Positions 21,001-36,000 of a DNA stretch of 64,000 bases are shown here, piece after piece. A program made the translations under genes and the position numbers. The stretch lies in contig JAZAYU010000005.1 of the NCBI GenBank assembly GCA_038501625.1, positions 806,001-870,000 on the forward strand, read 5' to 3'. The notes under the pieces were generated by a model. It ran no database searches, was not told the DNA's origin, and was given only the letters and a program-made list of their open reading frames with translations. The DNA comes from Corbicula japonica. Taxonomy: Eukaryota; Mollusca; Bivalvia; Venerida; Cyrenidae. Numbering within the stretch: position 1 is the stretch's first letter; each line of letters begins with the position of its first letter.

Positions 21001-24000
21001 ACAGAGACTTAATTTTCATGTATTTAACACAAGTGTGTGTGCAAAATCAACTCCAAGTGAAATCAAACAACTGACTTTCCTATGAACATAAGACAAAACT
21101 GTTTTATTTGGACAAAAAAATCATTTGTGCCTAATATCTGCCCAGAATTAGCAAATCTAATGCAATATCCATTGCATTGAGTCTGTGACAAAAAAAAATT
21201 AATTTCTCAATATTAAGGGTTGTCAAAAATTGACATTAAAATAATAGTTATGAACCATTATGCATATTTTGGTTGAATAAAATATATCTAAGAAAAAAAA
21301 AGGGGGCATAACTCAAAAAAAATATTTTTAGCAGAGTTATCTTGTTGGTAATGATGTGGATTATGATTTTGTTTCCAATTTTCAAGTTTTAATGCAAAAT
21401 CTAGGAGGGAAATGGGGTATAACTTAAAACAAATTTATGTAGAGTTATATGTTTTGTTGGTAATGATGTAGATTGTGATGGTTAAGAAGTTTCAGTTATG
21501 AACCAAATGCATACAAATTTTAACAGAATTGCTACCCAGAAGTGAGTAGGATAACTCCCATAGTCTTCGAATAGCCAAGCTAAAATGGCAATTATTAACA
21601 AAAGCAGTTAGTATAAGGATTGGCTTGATGAAAAGCCCCCATATTACCAAGGTGAGGTTCCAAAAGGCATAATAAAATAAGCAGAATCCATCCCCCGCAT
21701 ATGGTGGACAGATGAATTAAGGTTCCATTAAATTTCATAAAACACGTCTTAGAGAGAGACTTGTTGCCTTGTAAAGAAATCCTTCTCCTGCTGTATCTCT
21801 ATAAACAGATTAAAAGGGAACTGTGAAAGCCACCAACCACTAACAAATATGAAGATATTTGCAGACTCATATCGATTGAGCCTGTTCATTGTCAGTAATG
21901 GAGATGCAAATTACAGCCCACAGGATCATATATCCTAACTTGACCCTTTCCTCCATACGCATGTGCGACCAGTGTAGATCTGATCAGGATCTGCACTGGT
22001 CAAATTTTGGTCAGAAATAACCTAATGAATCAAAAAGTGAACAGTTTAGATTCTGATAAGACAGCATGGATGTGCCGTCCAAGCCGGCTGATCTGGATCT
22101 AAACTGTTCGCCCATGCATGTATATGTGGAAGAAAGGGTTAAAACAGCCTCTGAGCTAGCATCTGCAAGCTAGTAATACAGTGATTTTCAAGTCTGTACA
22201 CTTCTATGGGCTGTCACAAATGCAATAGCTCCAATACTTTCACGGAAGATGCAGATGTAAAATATGAGGCACAGATACACAGACACACACAGAATCACCA
22301 GTGAAGCTGCTCTCTTGACCTTAAAAAGGCTGGCCGAAAAAACAGTACATTTCACTCTGCTGCTTGTTTCCCCCAAGATTATTAAACCAAAATTCACTGA
22401 CTGATCAAAGAACAGTACATGGTATTCGGCTGCAACCAAGTGTAAAAGCTGATCTTGTAGCAATAATCACTGCACCTTTTCACAGTGAAGGCTAGTCTAG
22501 TGCTTATAGTGCTGGTTGCCATTTTTTACTGCACCACTACTTGGTCAATACATGTATTGGTTGCAAGAATCAGTGCACACCAATACACAAAGGCTAGGGC
22601 TATGCAGGTTGATAATATCTATCCACACAGCTGACTCCCCAGTGACATCTATTATTTTGACCACACAGAGCATATTTGTATGGTGCTGTGCTGAATGCAA
22701 AAATAACAGTGACCCCATATACTCATAAAGCAGACTGGTTTGTGCTTCTCAGTAAACTTCAGCATGTTATAAGCTGGTATGGGACTATAGTTGCATTATT
22801 ATAAGTATCATGCATGAGTGTGAGGTGAAGATGGAAAAATCTGTCACCGAGGGTTAACTGTTTTGCGGGAACGAGGCTCTGCCGAGTTCCCGCCAAAACA
22901 GTTCACCCGAGGTGACAGATTTTTCCATCTTTACCGAATGTCTCATGCAAGATACTTTTTCTTGCATACCTTTTATTATTTATAACATTTCTATGTATGT
23001 ATACAAACTTTTTTATTTTCCTTATGCTGAAATATTGACATTAACGCTATCCGTTTTTATAAATGACGTCAATAACTTGAATATATGACGTCACTCACGT
23101 GACTCATTCTACACGGGGGGGTGTAGGATCGAAATTTCCTACACGGGTGAAATAACCGGATGACCTGATCTGGTATGCAAGAACAGAGCATCCACCATTT
23201 TATCCGAACTGATCTTAGGCAACATTGGTTGCAATTATCAGTGCACCCCCATATTTTTCAGTTATAATCGTTTGAAATTTCTGTGAACTAGGTGAACTCC
23301 CGTCATCTGCTGCAATAACAGGGAAAACCATATGGTTCAAGCTTCTCTGTGATTACAATTATCTGCTCAATGAATCTCTATAGTCTGGTCTGGGACTATA
23401 CTGCTTGCAGTAATAAGAGCAACCCAAATGTGTGACAAAAGTGGTTTTGTGGTTCCATACAAATATCAGTGGATCAAACATGACAGAAGCTGTTCTGGGG
23501 TTGTCTGTTTGTAATAAATAGTGCACTCTGTATGACAAAAGCTTCTATGGTGCTATACTGCTTGCAATTATTTGTGCACCCCCTTCATGACAAAGTTGTT
23601 CTAGGACTTTACTGCTTGCAATAATTAGTGCTCCCCGTGCAACAGAGGTGGTGTGAGTTTTTACTGCTTGCAATTATAAGTGCACCCCATAGTTGGTCTA
23701 GGACTTCTAATTGCAATAATTAGTGCTTCCCATGTGGCAGGCAGACCAGGTGTAGGACTATTCTGCTTGCAATTATTAGTGCAACCAATACTTGACAAAA
23801 GTTCGTCTAGAACTTCACTGCTTGCAAAAATTAGTGCTTCTGATGAGACAGACCTGATGTGTTGTTGTCGTATTGCTTGCAATTATAAGTGCAACCCACA
23901 TGACAAAAGCTGGTCTTAGGCTTAACTGGTTGCAACTATCAGTGCACCCCGCAAACTGGTTGCAATTATCAGTGCACCCCCCAAACTGGTTGCAATTATC

Positions 24001-27000
24001 AGTACACCCCCCAAACTGGTTGCAACTATCAGTGCACCCCCCAAACTGGTTGCAATTATCAGTGCACCCCCCAAACTGGTTAACTTATTCAATGATTTAG
24101 GACTCAGCAGGACAAGGTTTACAATGAGGCAGAAGTCTGACGTAACATGATAGCTTGTAATAAGATACTGATGTGGCGGCTTTACCAGACGGCTCACATG
24201 ATTCTCGTGATTGATACAATGGCGACTCCTCGCTCCAGTTAATAACTACACCACCATAAATCCCTGCCCTACAATGCAAGATGAATGCAATAGATTTCTG
24301 CTTGCATGCAAGGAAGTAAAAATATACAGTTGAACCTGCCTTAATCTGTATTTAATAACAGCCACTTGCCTTAAACAACTATCTTGAATAATTATGTCCT
24401 AAATTGACATTTTACCCATCTAAAACAGCCACCTATGTTAAACTTTGGTAGCTGCTTAAAACAGGTTTGACTGTAACCAATGTAAATTTTAACAGTAAAT
24501 AATACCTGCAAAATATTATATAAATTTGTAGATTTCATTTTTCAATAATAATTCTGACGATTATTGTCAACATTACTAATGGTTTTGCAACTAAACATGA
24601 AATCAACAAATACAGTAAAACCCCTAAATCAAGAACACACCGATATTGAGAGAACCTCAATAATAAGATATCTATGTCAATGTCTCTTTGAACGGTCTAC
24701 AACTGTTGTCTACAACTGTTGAACCCTTTCCTCCATAGATACACCTGCATTGGTGAACAGTTTAGATCCAGATCAGACGGCACATCCGCGCCATCTCTGT
24801 CTGATCAGGATCTGTAATGGTCGCATTTTGGTCAGAAATAACCTTATAAATCAAATAGCGAACAAGATCCTGATCAGATGGCACGGATGTGCGGCTGATA
24901 TGGATCTACACTGTTCACCCACGCAGTAAAGGTGTGTCTATGGAGGAAAGGGTTAAAAACCTCCCTATTATTAAGACCAGTTCTGTCCAGTTCGAAAGGT
25001 GGTCTTGATCTAAGACAGTAGAATTTCAAAAGCCAAAAAAAAACAGTGTTTGCAAAGTGCTTGTTGCCCCTTAACCCTCACCTCCATATAAATTACTTAA
25101 TGGCCTGTCTTTTCAAAACGCACCTGACTGCCGGTCGGTCAGACAGGCATTTTTTTTCCCGCTTTTTGGGTGCGAAAAATCTTGGTTCAAACAGTATTTC
25201 TCTTATTATAACTGTGCCATGTGTCAATTAATTTGATTGGTTGTGCAGCGTCAGATTAACAAATCAAATTGCTTGAAACATAACTGAATGGTCTCTTCTG
25301 TTTACAAAGTTCCCGGATAATCAACCACTGAAAATATGACATTAAGACAAGAAATGTTTCTCTTTTACAGCTTTTAACGTTATTCAAACTCATTATTATA
25401 ACTAAATATACATTAATAAAAAAGTAACAATATCATTCCTTAAATATTATGAAAATGCAAAACCTGGCCAGAGACGGAAACAAACTCAGACTGAAAGTGA
25501 AAAAAAGTAAAGGCAAAAGAAAATGAAACAATGAAATGATGAATTTGAAAATCTAATAGCCTGTCTTGGGGAATGAGCACCTACTGTTTACACTGAAATA
25601 AATTTAAACTTTCAAACTTAGTTCTTTTTTTTCTAAGTACGACTAAAGTCATGTTCTAACTTTCCACATTCTTTTTCAGTTCAGCAGAAAATGTTTTCAC
25701 ATGACCAGATGACTGGCAGTTTTTCATTCCTTTCGCAAAGACTAAATGGCATGGGGGAACAGTGTAGATCCAGATCAACTGGCATATAAGTGCCATCTGA
25801 TCATGATCAGTACTGTTTGCTTTTTGATTTATTAGGCTATTTCTATCCAAGATGCCACCAGTGCAGATCCAGATCAGACAGCACAGATTTGTCAACAGAA
25901 GTGGATCTACACTGGTCACACATGCTAAAACCACAGAAAAATGAAGTTTTGAAAATTAAGAATTAAGAAGCTTTGAGAATTAAACAATCCTTGAGGACTA
26001 TGCACAATAATGCACACATCCACAACCTCCCATGTTAGCAAAGCATGCCATCTTTGAAAGAAGCTTGTAAAGTTCCCGTGTATAAGAAAAACCTTGATCC
26101 AAATACATATGTGGCTTTTAACCCATTTCTTCATATAAACACCTTTAGGGTGCGGACAAACAATGTAGATCCAGATTAGATGGCACTGATGTGTCAGCTG
26201 ATCTGGATCAACACTGTTAACCACAAAATTCAGGTGAATCTAAGAAGTAAAGGGCTAAAATATCTGCATAACACATGGGGATAATGTCAACCAAAAATCA
26301 TGATAATTTTCTGGCAATTTATAAAATATTTGTATATTCTTAGATTTTCATTAAATTTAAAACAACTATTATAACAGTTTACTCCATTTATACGCATTTT
26401 ACTACATGTGGCTCCAGTGCAGATCCTGATCAGCTAGCAAATCTGTGCCATCTGATCAGAATCTGCAATGTTAACTATTTTTGGTCAGAAAAAATCTAAT
26501 AAATCAAATAGCAGAATTGTAGATCCCGATTAGTTGGCACGGAAGTGCCAGCTGATCTGGATCTACACTTTTAGCCCACACAATAAAGGCGTAAACATTG
26601 AGTAAATGGTTTAACCATTTCTATTCATTTCTATTAGTACATGTACATGAATTTTAAGTAACAAAATTCTCGAAAACTGAATACATTTCAAAGAATTTTT
26701 CGAAAGATTGATTTTTTCAGATTCATACTTGTTATATATTTAATCTAATAAACACTCCTATTTAATTGAAATTAGGAACTATTTATCCCAGTAACTATGC
26801 TTAAGTGGATAAGGGTCATTTATTAGATTTATTATGGTTCTTATCATAGATTTTGGAGTTGGAAATTAATTTCCAGAAAATTATCATGATTTCAAAAGAC
26901 CACTGACTCACCAATTGTTCACATTTTAATATTTGATTGTCAGATAGTTTTAATGTTGTACAGTCCTGTATGATAATACAAAAAATATCTCTAAAATAAA

Positions 27001-30000
27001 TAAATTACTGGTTACATTTTATACACTAACGATTTATTCCTCTACTCCATACATATACCTTCATTGCAGGGATGAACAGTGTAGATCCAGATAAGCTGGC
27101 ACATCCATTACATCTGATCAGGATCTACACTGTTCTCTTTAAACTTCTTATTTCGCTTTTAAATTTATTATTTCTGATGTTTAAAGTGAACAGTGCTGAT
27201 ACTGATCAGATGGCATGCTGTGCCAGCTGATCTGGATCTACACTGTTTACACATACCATAAAGGTGTATATATGGAGGAAAGGCTAAAGGATTGACCTTA
27301 TAAACTTTGGTGCCATCTGAAGCTTCCTCGATTACATAGTATTGGAACCTTGTGATAAGGCTATCTGGTTTGAGGTGAAGGTTATATGGGGTACGCCAGG
27401 GGAAAAAGGTGTTGTCGGACATATTTTTGACATTTTAATTGTTACTACATTTGGAAAGAACTCGGAGGTAAACATTATTTTACCATAACTAATCGAAGAT
27501 TTTATTACACATTTTGACAACATTGTGTGATATTTACCGCAAAATGCATATCAATTAATTCCGTCTGCTTAACTTTATTACGGTTATTTCAAGAATTACC
27601 GTCAACTGTCCGAAGGTACCTTTTCCCACAATGCACTCCATATTTCTGATTAATATTTGGCAAGATTTATGCTTGTATCCCCGTTTTTCATTTAACCCTT
27701 TACTTTAAATATACACTGTTTTACAAATGAGCAACGAGTGTAGATCCAGATCAGCAGGCAAGTCTTCTTATCATACTGCACCAATGCGCCAGCTGATCTG
27801 GATCTATACTGTTTGCCAATGCAATAAAGGTGTATCTCAACAGTTAAGGGTTAAACATCCCTTCTCAGTTGTTCAAACTGTATTTTATCAACTTAACTTA
27901 TTGTATTCTTGTTCTGTGGTTATTAACCTAACTAATCTGGATGTACAACCAAATTAGGAAACCGAAGAGTGAAGTTGTTTCATAATAAATATTTTTGTTT
28001 ATTGTTAATAAAAGTACACAATGACAGAAAGAATATATCTTGGTTAGTGTCTATTATATATACAGATTGTGAAGATCCATCTTTAAAAAAGCAAATTAAT
28101 TCAGTGCAGTCAATCAATAATATAGCCTGATTTCTACTATGAAAGTAAACAATAAGTGAACCTCATTTCAACTGGGGAGTGCATGAGAAGTTCATTAAGG
28201 TCCTTCCACACAAACCCCCACCAATAATAAAAAAAATATTGTTTAGAGTTTTGAAAAAATAACAACAACAAAGAAATGGATAACAAGAGGGTCCATAGGA
28301 CCCTGGGTTGCTCACCTGTCCCTCAATAACTGCTCAATGGTTGCAAGAGTTGTGTGCAAGTTTGGTAAAATCAGGTAAAAAAATAAAGCTGCTATTATGG
28401 AGAAAAAGTCAAAATAGCTTACGTTGGCTCTTCCAAGGGACATAACTCTGGAACCCTTAATGGAGTCAATCTGATTCAAGAAAGGAACCGAGATCTTATA
28501 GTAACTCAAGTATTGTACAAGTCTAGTTAAATTCAAATAAAAAATGAAGCTGCTATTTTGCTGACAAGGTCTAAAATGTTAATTTTTGCACTTTCAGGGG
28601 CCATAACTATGGAACCCATAATGCAATATGGCAATTTCAAGAAAGAAAACAAGATCTTTTGGTAATGAAAGTGAAGATCAGACCAAAATTGAGGACACTA
28701 GAGTGCGGACAAGCTTTTTATATAATTTGATATAGTGACCAAGATTTCAAGGTCACATGACCAACTTTTGAACTTGATCTAGATATCACTGAGATAAACA
28801 TTTTGACCAAGTATGAAGAAGATCGGACCGAAATTAAGGCTGCTAGAGTGTGGACAAGCTTTTTATATAATTTGACCTATTGACCTAGATTTCAAGGTCA
28901 CATGACCCGTTTCGAACTTGACCTAGATATTAATGAGATAAACATTTTGACCAAGTTTAAAGAAGATCCCACCAAAATTAAGACCGCTTGAGTGCAGACA
29001 AGCTTTTTATTTAATTTGACCTAATGACCGTATTTTAATGATCACATGACCAGTTACGAACTTGACCTAGATATCGTTGAGATAGACATTCTGACCAAGT
29101 TTAAGAAAGACCTAGTTTTGAACTTGAGTTAGATATCATTGAGATACACATTCTGACTAAGTTTGAAGAAAATCCCTCCAAAATTAAGACTGCTAGAGTG
29201 CAGACAAGCTTTTTTTCAATTTGACATAGTGACCAAGTTTTAAGGGTCACATGACCCAGTTAAGAACTTGACTTAGATATCATTGAGATAATCATTCTGA
29301 CCAAGTTTAAAGAAGATTGCACCAAAATTAAGACCGCTAGAGTGTGGACAAGTTTTTTTCTATAATTGGACCTTGTGACCTAGTTTTGAAGGTCACATGA
29401 CCCAGTTACGATCTTGACCTAGATATTATTTAGACAAACATTCTGACCAAGTTTGAAGAACAATTGTGAACGGACAATGGATGGACGACGGAAGAAAGGC
29501 GTTCACAAAAGCTCACCCTGTCACTACTATTAGGTGAGCTAAAAATGTGTATATATAGAGGAAAGGGTTAAAGACTGGTTTGGTCAAGAACAGGGCTAAA
29601 GACAATAAAACAGAGACTAGAGTTACGGTTCTTGGCTTACACAATCGGGATATGATGATGAAGTATTTAGTTTCAAAGAATTTGTATAAGAAGTAATGAT
29701 GTTAATAGCTTGTAAGCTGTATACTATAGCTTGCACGCAAACTTGAACCTGAAATTCTAAGCCAAACAGAGCCATAATTTGATTAAAATGAAATTAAGAG
29801 TTCTGATTCTTGGCACCCACACTCGGCAAGGGTGTCGACCAAGCAAGTAGAATAGCATTATCTGTTCTCAAATATATTACATGTAGTTTGTATTTATAAA
29901 GTTATTTTATATAACTCTTATTTCTCTATAAAAAGGAAAATAACAACATGCTAAATTAAATAACATTCAGCATTTAAATAAAAATAATTTATTTTCATGA

Positions 30001-33000
30001 TTTAGCAACGATGAATGTCTTTAAGATATAAATTTTATGAAAATCTGTGACCTAAATCAGTATTACCTTCACATTCATCTGGTAGCAGGAAATCTTATGT
30101 ATTTTGCTTGATTACAATTTTCACTTATCTTTTGCCATCCCAAAAATAGCAAAAGTTTACTCACCAAAAGATAATCAGAAAACATAACTTCATACAGTCT
30201 TTAAACCATTGAATTTATAATACGTATACAGATTCTAAAATGTTTAAAATAACTAAAATATTTAATTTGAATATTCATAATAATATGTTTTGAAGATCAG
30301 TTAAATTTTTATAGTTTATCCTGAATACAACCTGTATAGATATTTTTATATCCAGCTATGTTTGTGACTGATTGCAGGATTCAAGGGCATGGCACAATAC
30401 TGGTTTAACTCATATCAAATTGCAAAGGTGATAGTTTATTAATACACCAATTCCACCAATTAACCCTTTCCTCCATATAGACACATTTTTAAGCGTGTGC
30501 TACCAGTGTAGATCCAGATCAGCCAGCACGTCCGATCAGGATCCACACTGGTCACATTTTGGTCAGAAATAACCTAATGAATAAAAAAGTGAACAGTTTA
30601 GATTCTGATCAGATGGCATCAATGTGCTGGCTGATCTGGATCCAAACTGTTCGCCCATGCTATAAGGTGTATCTATGGAGGAAAGCGTTAATGCATCAAG
30701 TCAACCAATTAAGTGAACACACAGATGTTACAAACAATGAATATATATGAATATACATAAACAGATCAGCTTGTACAAACCTTCTATGTTGTCTTTCTCG
30801 ATTTCTCTGAATGATTCTTTCCTCGGTCTCTTGAAGCCGTGACCTATAATCCTGGGCTGACGATATATCGCCCCTGAGCTCGAGTTCTTGTATACGAGTT
30901 GTGAGGTCATCTTTACGATCCCGGAGATCTTGTAGATCCGAGTAGATCTCGCTGTCTTCCTCCTCCTAAACAATTTAGAAAATAGTAGATGGGTGCTTAA
31001 CCCTTTATACAGTCAACCGTGTCTACAAAGACCATTCAGGGCAAGTCTCAAAAGTGGTCTCTAAAGGCAGATGGTCTTTGTTCACATGTGAATTTATTCT
31101 TTATGTCGGTCAGTGGGACAAATAAAATGTGGTCTTTATCCACAGGTGGTCTTTGTTTACAGGTGGTCTTTAAAAGGTTTGACTGAACATATGACTTGGA
31201 AGGGCAAACAGTGAAGATCCAGATCAGCCAGCACATCTGTGATCCACATCGGCCGGCATATCTATGATCCAGATTGGCCAGCACATCTGTGATCCAGATC
31301 AGCCAGCAAATCTGTGCTGTCTGATATAGATATGGAAGTTTTGCTTTTAGATTCATTAGGTTATTCCTGCTTGGAAGTTACCAGTGCAGATCCAAATCTC
31401 TGGTGGTTGCAAGTGATAAAACCCAAAATTATATATTTAAAGTAAAGGGTTTAATCATTCCACTTAATAAAATAATGTAAAACTGCATTTAAATTTGTGA
31501 TTAAAATTACTTAAGTTATTACATCAACACTGGAAAAAAAACCATACAAATTACATTTTAGGGTAACAGTTACATTTGTAATTATTTGAAAATTTCCACT
31601 ACTGTGGTATCATTATATTTCGCGGGGATCAAATTTCGCACAAATGACATTAGTGAAATTTTTGCTCGGGCTTTAATTTGCGCACTTGTATTATTCTCAA
31701 AAGACTAGATATTTAATGGTTTGGTTTCGCTAGGTTTTGATTTCGCGCACTTACCCTAGCTCAAAATACACGAAAATTAAACCACCGTGAAATATAAAGA
31801 TACCAAAGTAACAGAGGTGCACATTTTTTAATTCACGTTATTCATCTAACAAAGCCTACTGATAAAATTGTCAATGATATTTCTCAATCATTCTTCTTTG
31901 GAAGGGGCTGTTTACAGGCACTGTACAATCTCTTTTTTTTCTAGGTGTTTTGACAAAAAAATATATTGTTTTCCCCAAATGTAACTTTAAACCAGGATTT
32001 TTCAGTACTCTTTAAAGCACTATCACAATGTCTCCTAAATTCAAATGCATATGCCCTGACACCAAGAAGGGGAGACAACTTACTTTAGGATTTCTCATCT
32101 CCAGTAAGACGAGAAGAGAAGATAACTCCAGAGGTTCACTGTATTCATTCTTTAATGGTACACTCCGGTAGCCTGAAATAACAAAAAATATTCAACAAAT
32201 ACAGCAAATGCCACACTATGGTAGCCTGAAATATTCAACAAACACAATCCTTATTCTAAAACACAATATATATTATATTATAGGCCAACTTTTTTCCCCA
32301 AGCAATTAGAAGACCTGGAACACCTTCATTAACAATTTGAGAGAATTTGTGCAAGATGGAAGAGGACAGGAAGGGGTCATTAAGTAATGGGTGTTACTTT
32401 AGGATTTGCAAACACGATGTTTCCTTGCAAACCAGACATGACTACCAGCATTAATTAGTGCTGGAAAACACATCTTACATCAATGAGGATGACTCACATG
32501 CACATCAATGAGCTTTTGTTCTGTAGATTATGACTTTATACCAGTTAGGAAAATGGGTTAGGAAAATGGTTAAATTACACTGCGAAAAGCAAAATTTTAA
32601 GAAAATGTTTAGACAAAAAAATAAAGCAGGCAAGAAATAATATCTTTCATGAGACCTTTGTTGTAGATAGAAAACTCTAGTCAATTCAGGCAAAACACCT
32701 ACCCTTGCCAGATGTGTCTATCTTCACCTCACACATAAAAGATACTCATAACCTCCAACCATAAAATTTGATAACAAGTTAACCTTTGCCACATTTTGTT
32801 ACTTATATGCAAAACTATTGCATTCATTATTTATATAAAGTTATAATAGTTTAGCATAAAAGTGATGATGAGCAGCTTACAAATAAAGTATTCAAGAAAA
32901 TGTGTGAAGAAAAACACACAAACCTGGGCGGATACATCTGACAGGGTATGTTGCTTGTCCGAGGAAGTTAGGGTCTCCGAATACATCTTCATTCCACACA

Positions 33001-36000
33001 ACAAAACGAATCATAGCGAGATCCGGACACACTATATCGAAGTCAGTAGATGCTTTTGACCACACAGGGTTCAAACCATTGTCAGCTGAATAATAAAGTA
33101 ATCATTATTAACCCCTAACTCAATGAATATGGCTTTTAAATCATGTGCAACCAGAGTAGATCCGGATCAACCTAAACATCCTTGCAGTTTTATAAGGATG
33201 TATACAGTCCAACCTGTCTTTAGCAGCCATCCAATGGAGTTACAAAAAGTGGCTGCTGAAGACAGGTGGCTGTTAAAGACAGTAAAAAATTAGATCAAAA
33301 TGTCAGTTAAGGTCATATTCAAACTGGCTGTTTAAGACAGGTCGTTGCTATTCACAGGTAGTTTTATCCGTATTCACATAGTTCACTCCTTGGTCAGAAA
33401 TGACAGAAAGGAATCTAAAAGCAACCCTGCAGATCCAGATCAAACTGCATGTTTGACTGTTTGCCCATGGAATAAACGGTTGAACTTACCTACTGACTGT
33501 AATGGACTATTCTTTCTATTAATTTGAACAGGTCTTTTTATGATTCACAGGAAATGTTTACCTGAATGTATCAGTGATTTGGAAGAGAGTGCAACTTTGT
33601 GCCAACTTTTCCTATCTGTTGTCCTAAAGTGAGCATTTGATTAATTAACAAATGCACAGTTGCCAATTAAAACGTATCGTGGAATGATTAAATAGACTGC
33701 TGATATGGGTCTACACATCAGTAAACAAAGGTTTAACATGTTTTTGAATTTCTCACATTCTAGGTATAGTTCGATTTTGACCCGTGAGCTGTGACCTTTC
33801 GGACAAGTCAACTGTTGTTATCCTAACTAGGTAAAGAGTGTCAATTTACAGAGTTACCGTTAAGTTACTTAACTTAATCGACATTATTCAGTCACAACGC
33901 AATAGCTCATTGGGTAAGGATCTTGGGCTATGATGCAAAGCATTGCAAGTTCAAATCCAGTAACAGTAACTTTTTTATTTTTGTCTTTCACTTGCTTTTC
34001 ATAATTTCAATTTAGTTCACAAAATATGATTTTATTTATTGATTTGTTGTATCTTTAATTTTACAATTGCCTTTAAATTTTTGTTCCTGTTAATTACATT
34101 TTCTAACAATATTATATTTTGTTGAGCAGCTTGCAGTGACCCCTTAAACCTCTGCCCCGAAGCGTGAACCCTGACATTTTGTAAACAACTGTAGTAAATG
34201 GAACCTAAATTCTCTTTCTTTTATTTACAAAATTCATAACCATTTTTGACTTATTTTTTGACATCGTCCGACAATTGTGTTTGAGAAAGCTTAGATCTTA
34301 TCAACCTGTTTGATGAAAGCTTACTTGAAATTTATAGTTTAATTGCATTTTTGTCAGTGTCTACATGAATGTACTAAAAACGGCATAAAACAGAGTAAAA
34401 AAGAAATCCCCTCTTGAGAATTCGAACTCACAATCCTATGCTACATTATTAGAAATCAGATGCGTTACTGTCACGGCCATGAAACCTTTTGATTCAGAGG
34501 TGAACAACTTTCACATTATGAGCTATGATTATGTCTAACTTCCCTATTTTGTGGAATATTCCAAAAATCTCTAAATACAAAAGTACATTTACGGCTCAAT
34601 GCTTAAAATTGGACAATACCTATAGTAGTGGTTTTGTAGCGACTATTATCACAATCTACATAACTATAGTGGTGGTTTTAAAGCGACTATTATCACAATA
34701 TTCGTACCTATAGTGGTGGTTTTGTAGCGACTATTATCACAATATACGTACCTAAAGTAGTGGTTTTGTAACAACTATTATCACAATATACCTACCAAAA
34801 GTGGTGGTTTTGTAGCAACTATTATCACAATATACGTACCTAAAGTAGTGGTTTTGTAACGACTATAATCACAATATACGTACCAAAAGTAGTGGTTTTG
34901 TAACGACTATAATCACAATATACGTACCAAAAGTGGTGGTTTTGTAGCAACTATTATCACAATATACGTACCTATAGTAGTGGTTTTGTAACAACTATTA
35001 TCACAATATACGTACCAAAAGTGGTGTTTTGTAACGACTATTATCACAATATACGTACCAAAAGTGGTGGTTTTGTAGTGACTATTATCACAATATACGT
35101 ACCTATAGTAGTGGTTTTGTAGCGACTATTATCACATTCTACATAACTATAGTGATGGTTTTGTAACGACTATTATCACAATATACATACCTATAGTGGT
35201 GGTTTTGTAGCGACTATTATCACAGTCTAGGCCAACAATCTCGACCTCAACAAATGGACTGACAAGACCTCGCTTTGACTTCATCAAGTGTCGAGCTCCA
35301 ATCACCTGCAAAACAACATATTCATTAGAAACTAAGGCGTGCTTTAGAAAAATGGTGTCATGAAAACAGTTTTTGATATCAATCAAGGTATGTGTAAATA
35401 TTTCAGCCCTCTCACTAGAGGGAGACTTGGGAGAAGTGGTATTTCAGGGATCTCACTAGAGGGAGACTTGGGAGAAGTGGTATTTCAGGGATCTCACTAG
35501 AGGGAGACTTGGGAGAAGTGGTATTTCAGGGCTCTCACTAGAGGGAGACTTGGGAGAAGTGGTATTTCAGGGATCTCACTAGAGGGAGACTTGGGAGAAG
35601 CGGTATTTCAGGGATCTCACTAGAGGGAGACTTGGGAGAAGTGGTATTTCAGGGATCTCACTAGAGGGAGACTTGGGAGAAGTGGTATTTCAGGACTCTC
35701 ACTAGAGGGAGACGGGAGTAGTGGTATTTCAGGACTCTCACTAGAGGGAGACTTGGGAGAAGTGGTATTTCAGGGATCTCACTAGAGAGAGACTTGGGAG
35801 AAGTGGTATTTCAGGGATCTCACTAGAGGGAGACTTGGGAGAAGTGGTATTTCAGGGCTCTCACTAGAGGGAGACTTGGGAGAAGTGGTATTTCAGGGAT
35901 CTCACTAGAGGGAGACTTGGGAGAAGTGGTATTTCAGGACTCTCACTAGAGGGAGACTTGGGAGAAGTGGTATTTCAGGGATCTCACTAGAGGGAGACTT

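Noticed and set aside
24097..24268. Last exon of PLCG at 24 kb
   Set aside because: Phase-compatible, but the acceptor is weak and the tail unlike known ones. The candidate at 18044-18092 has a strong acceptor and a PLCG2-like basic end. Kept only as a weak feature.
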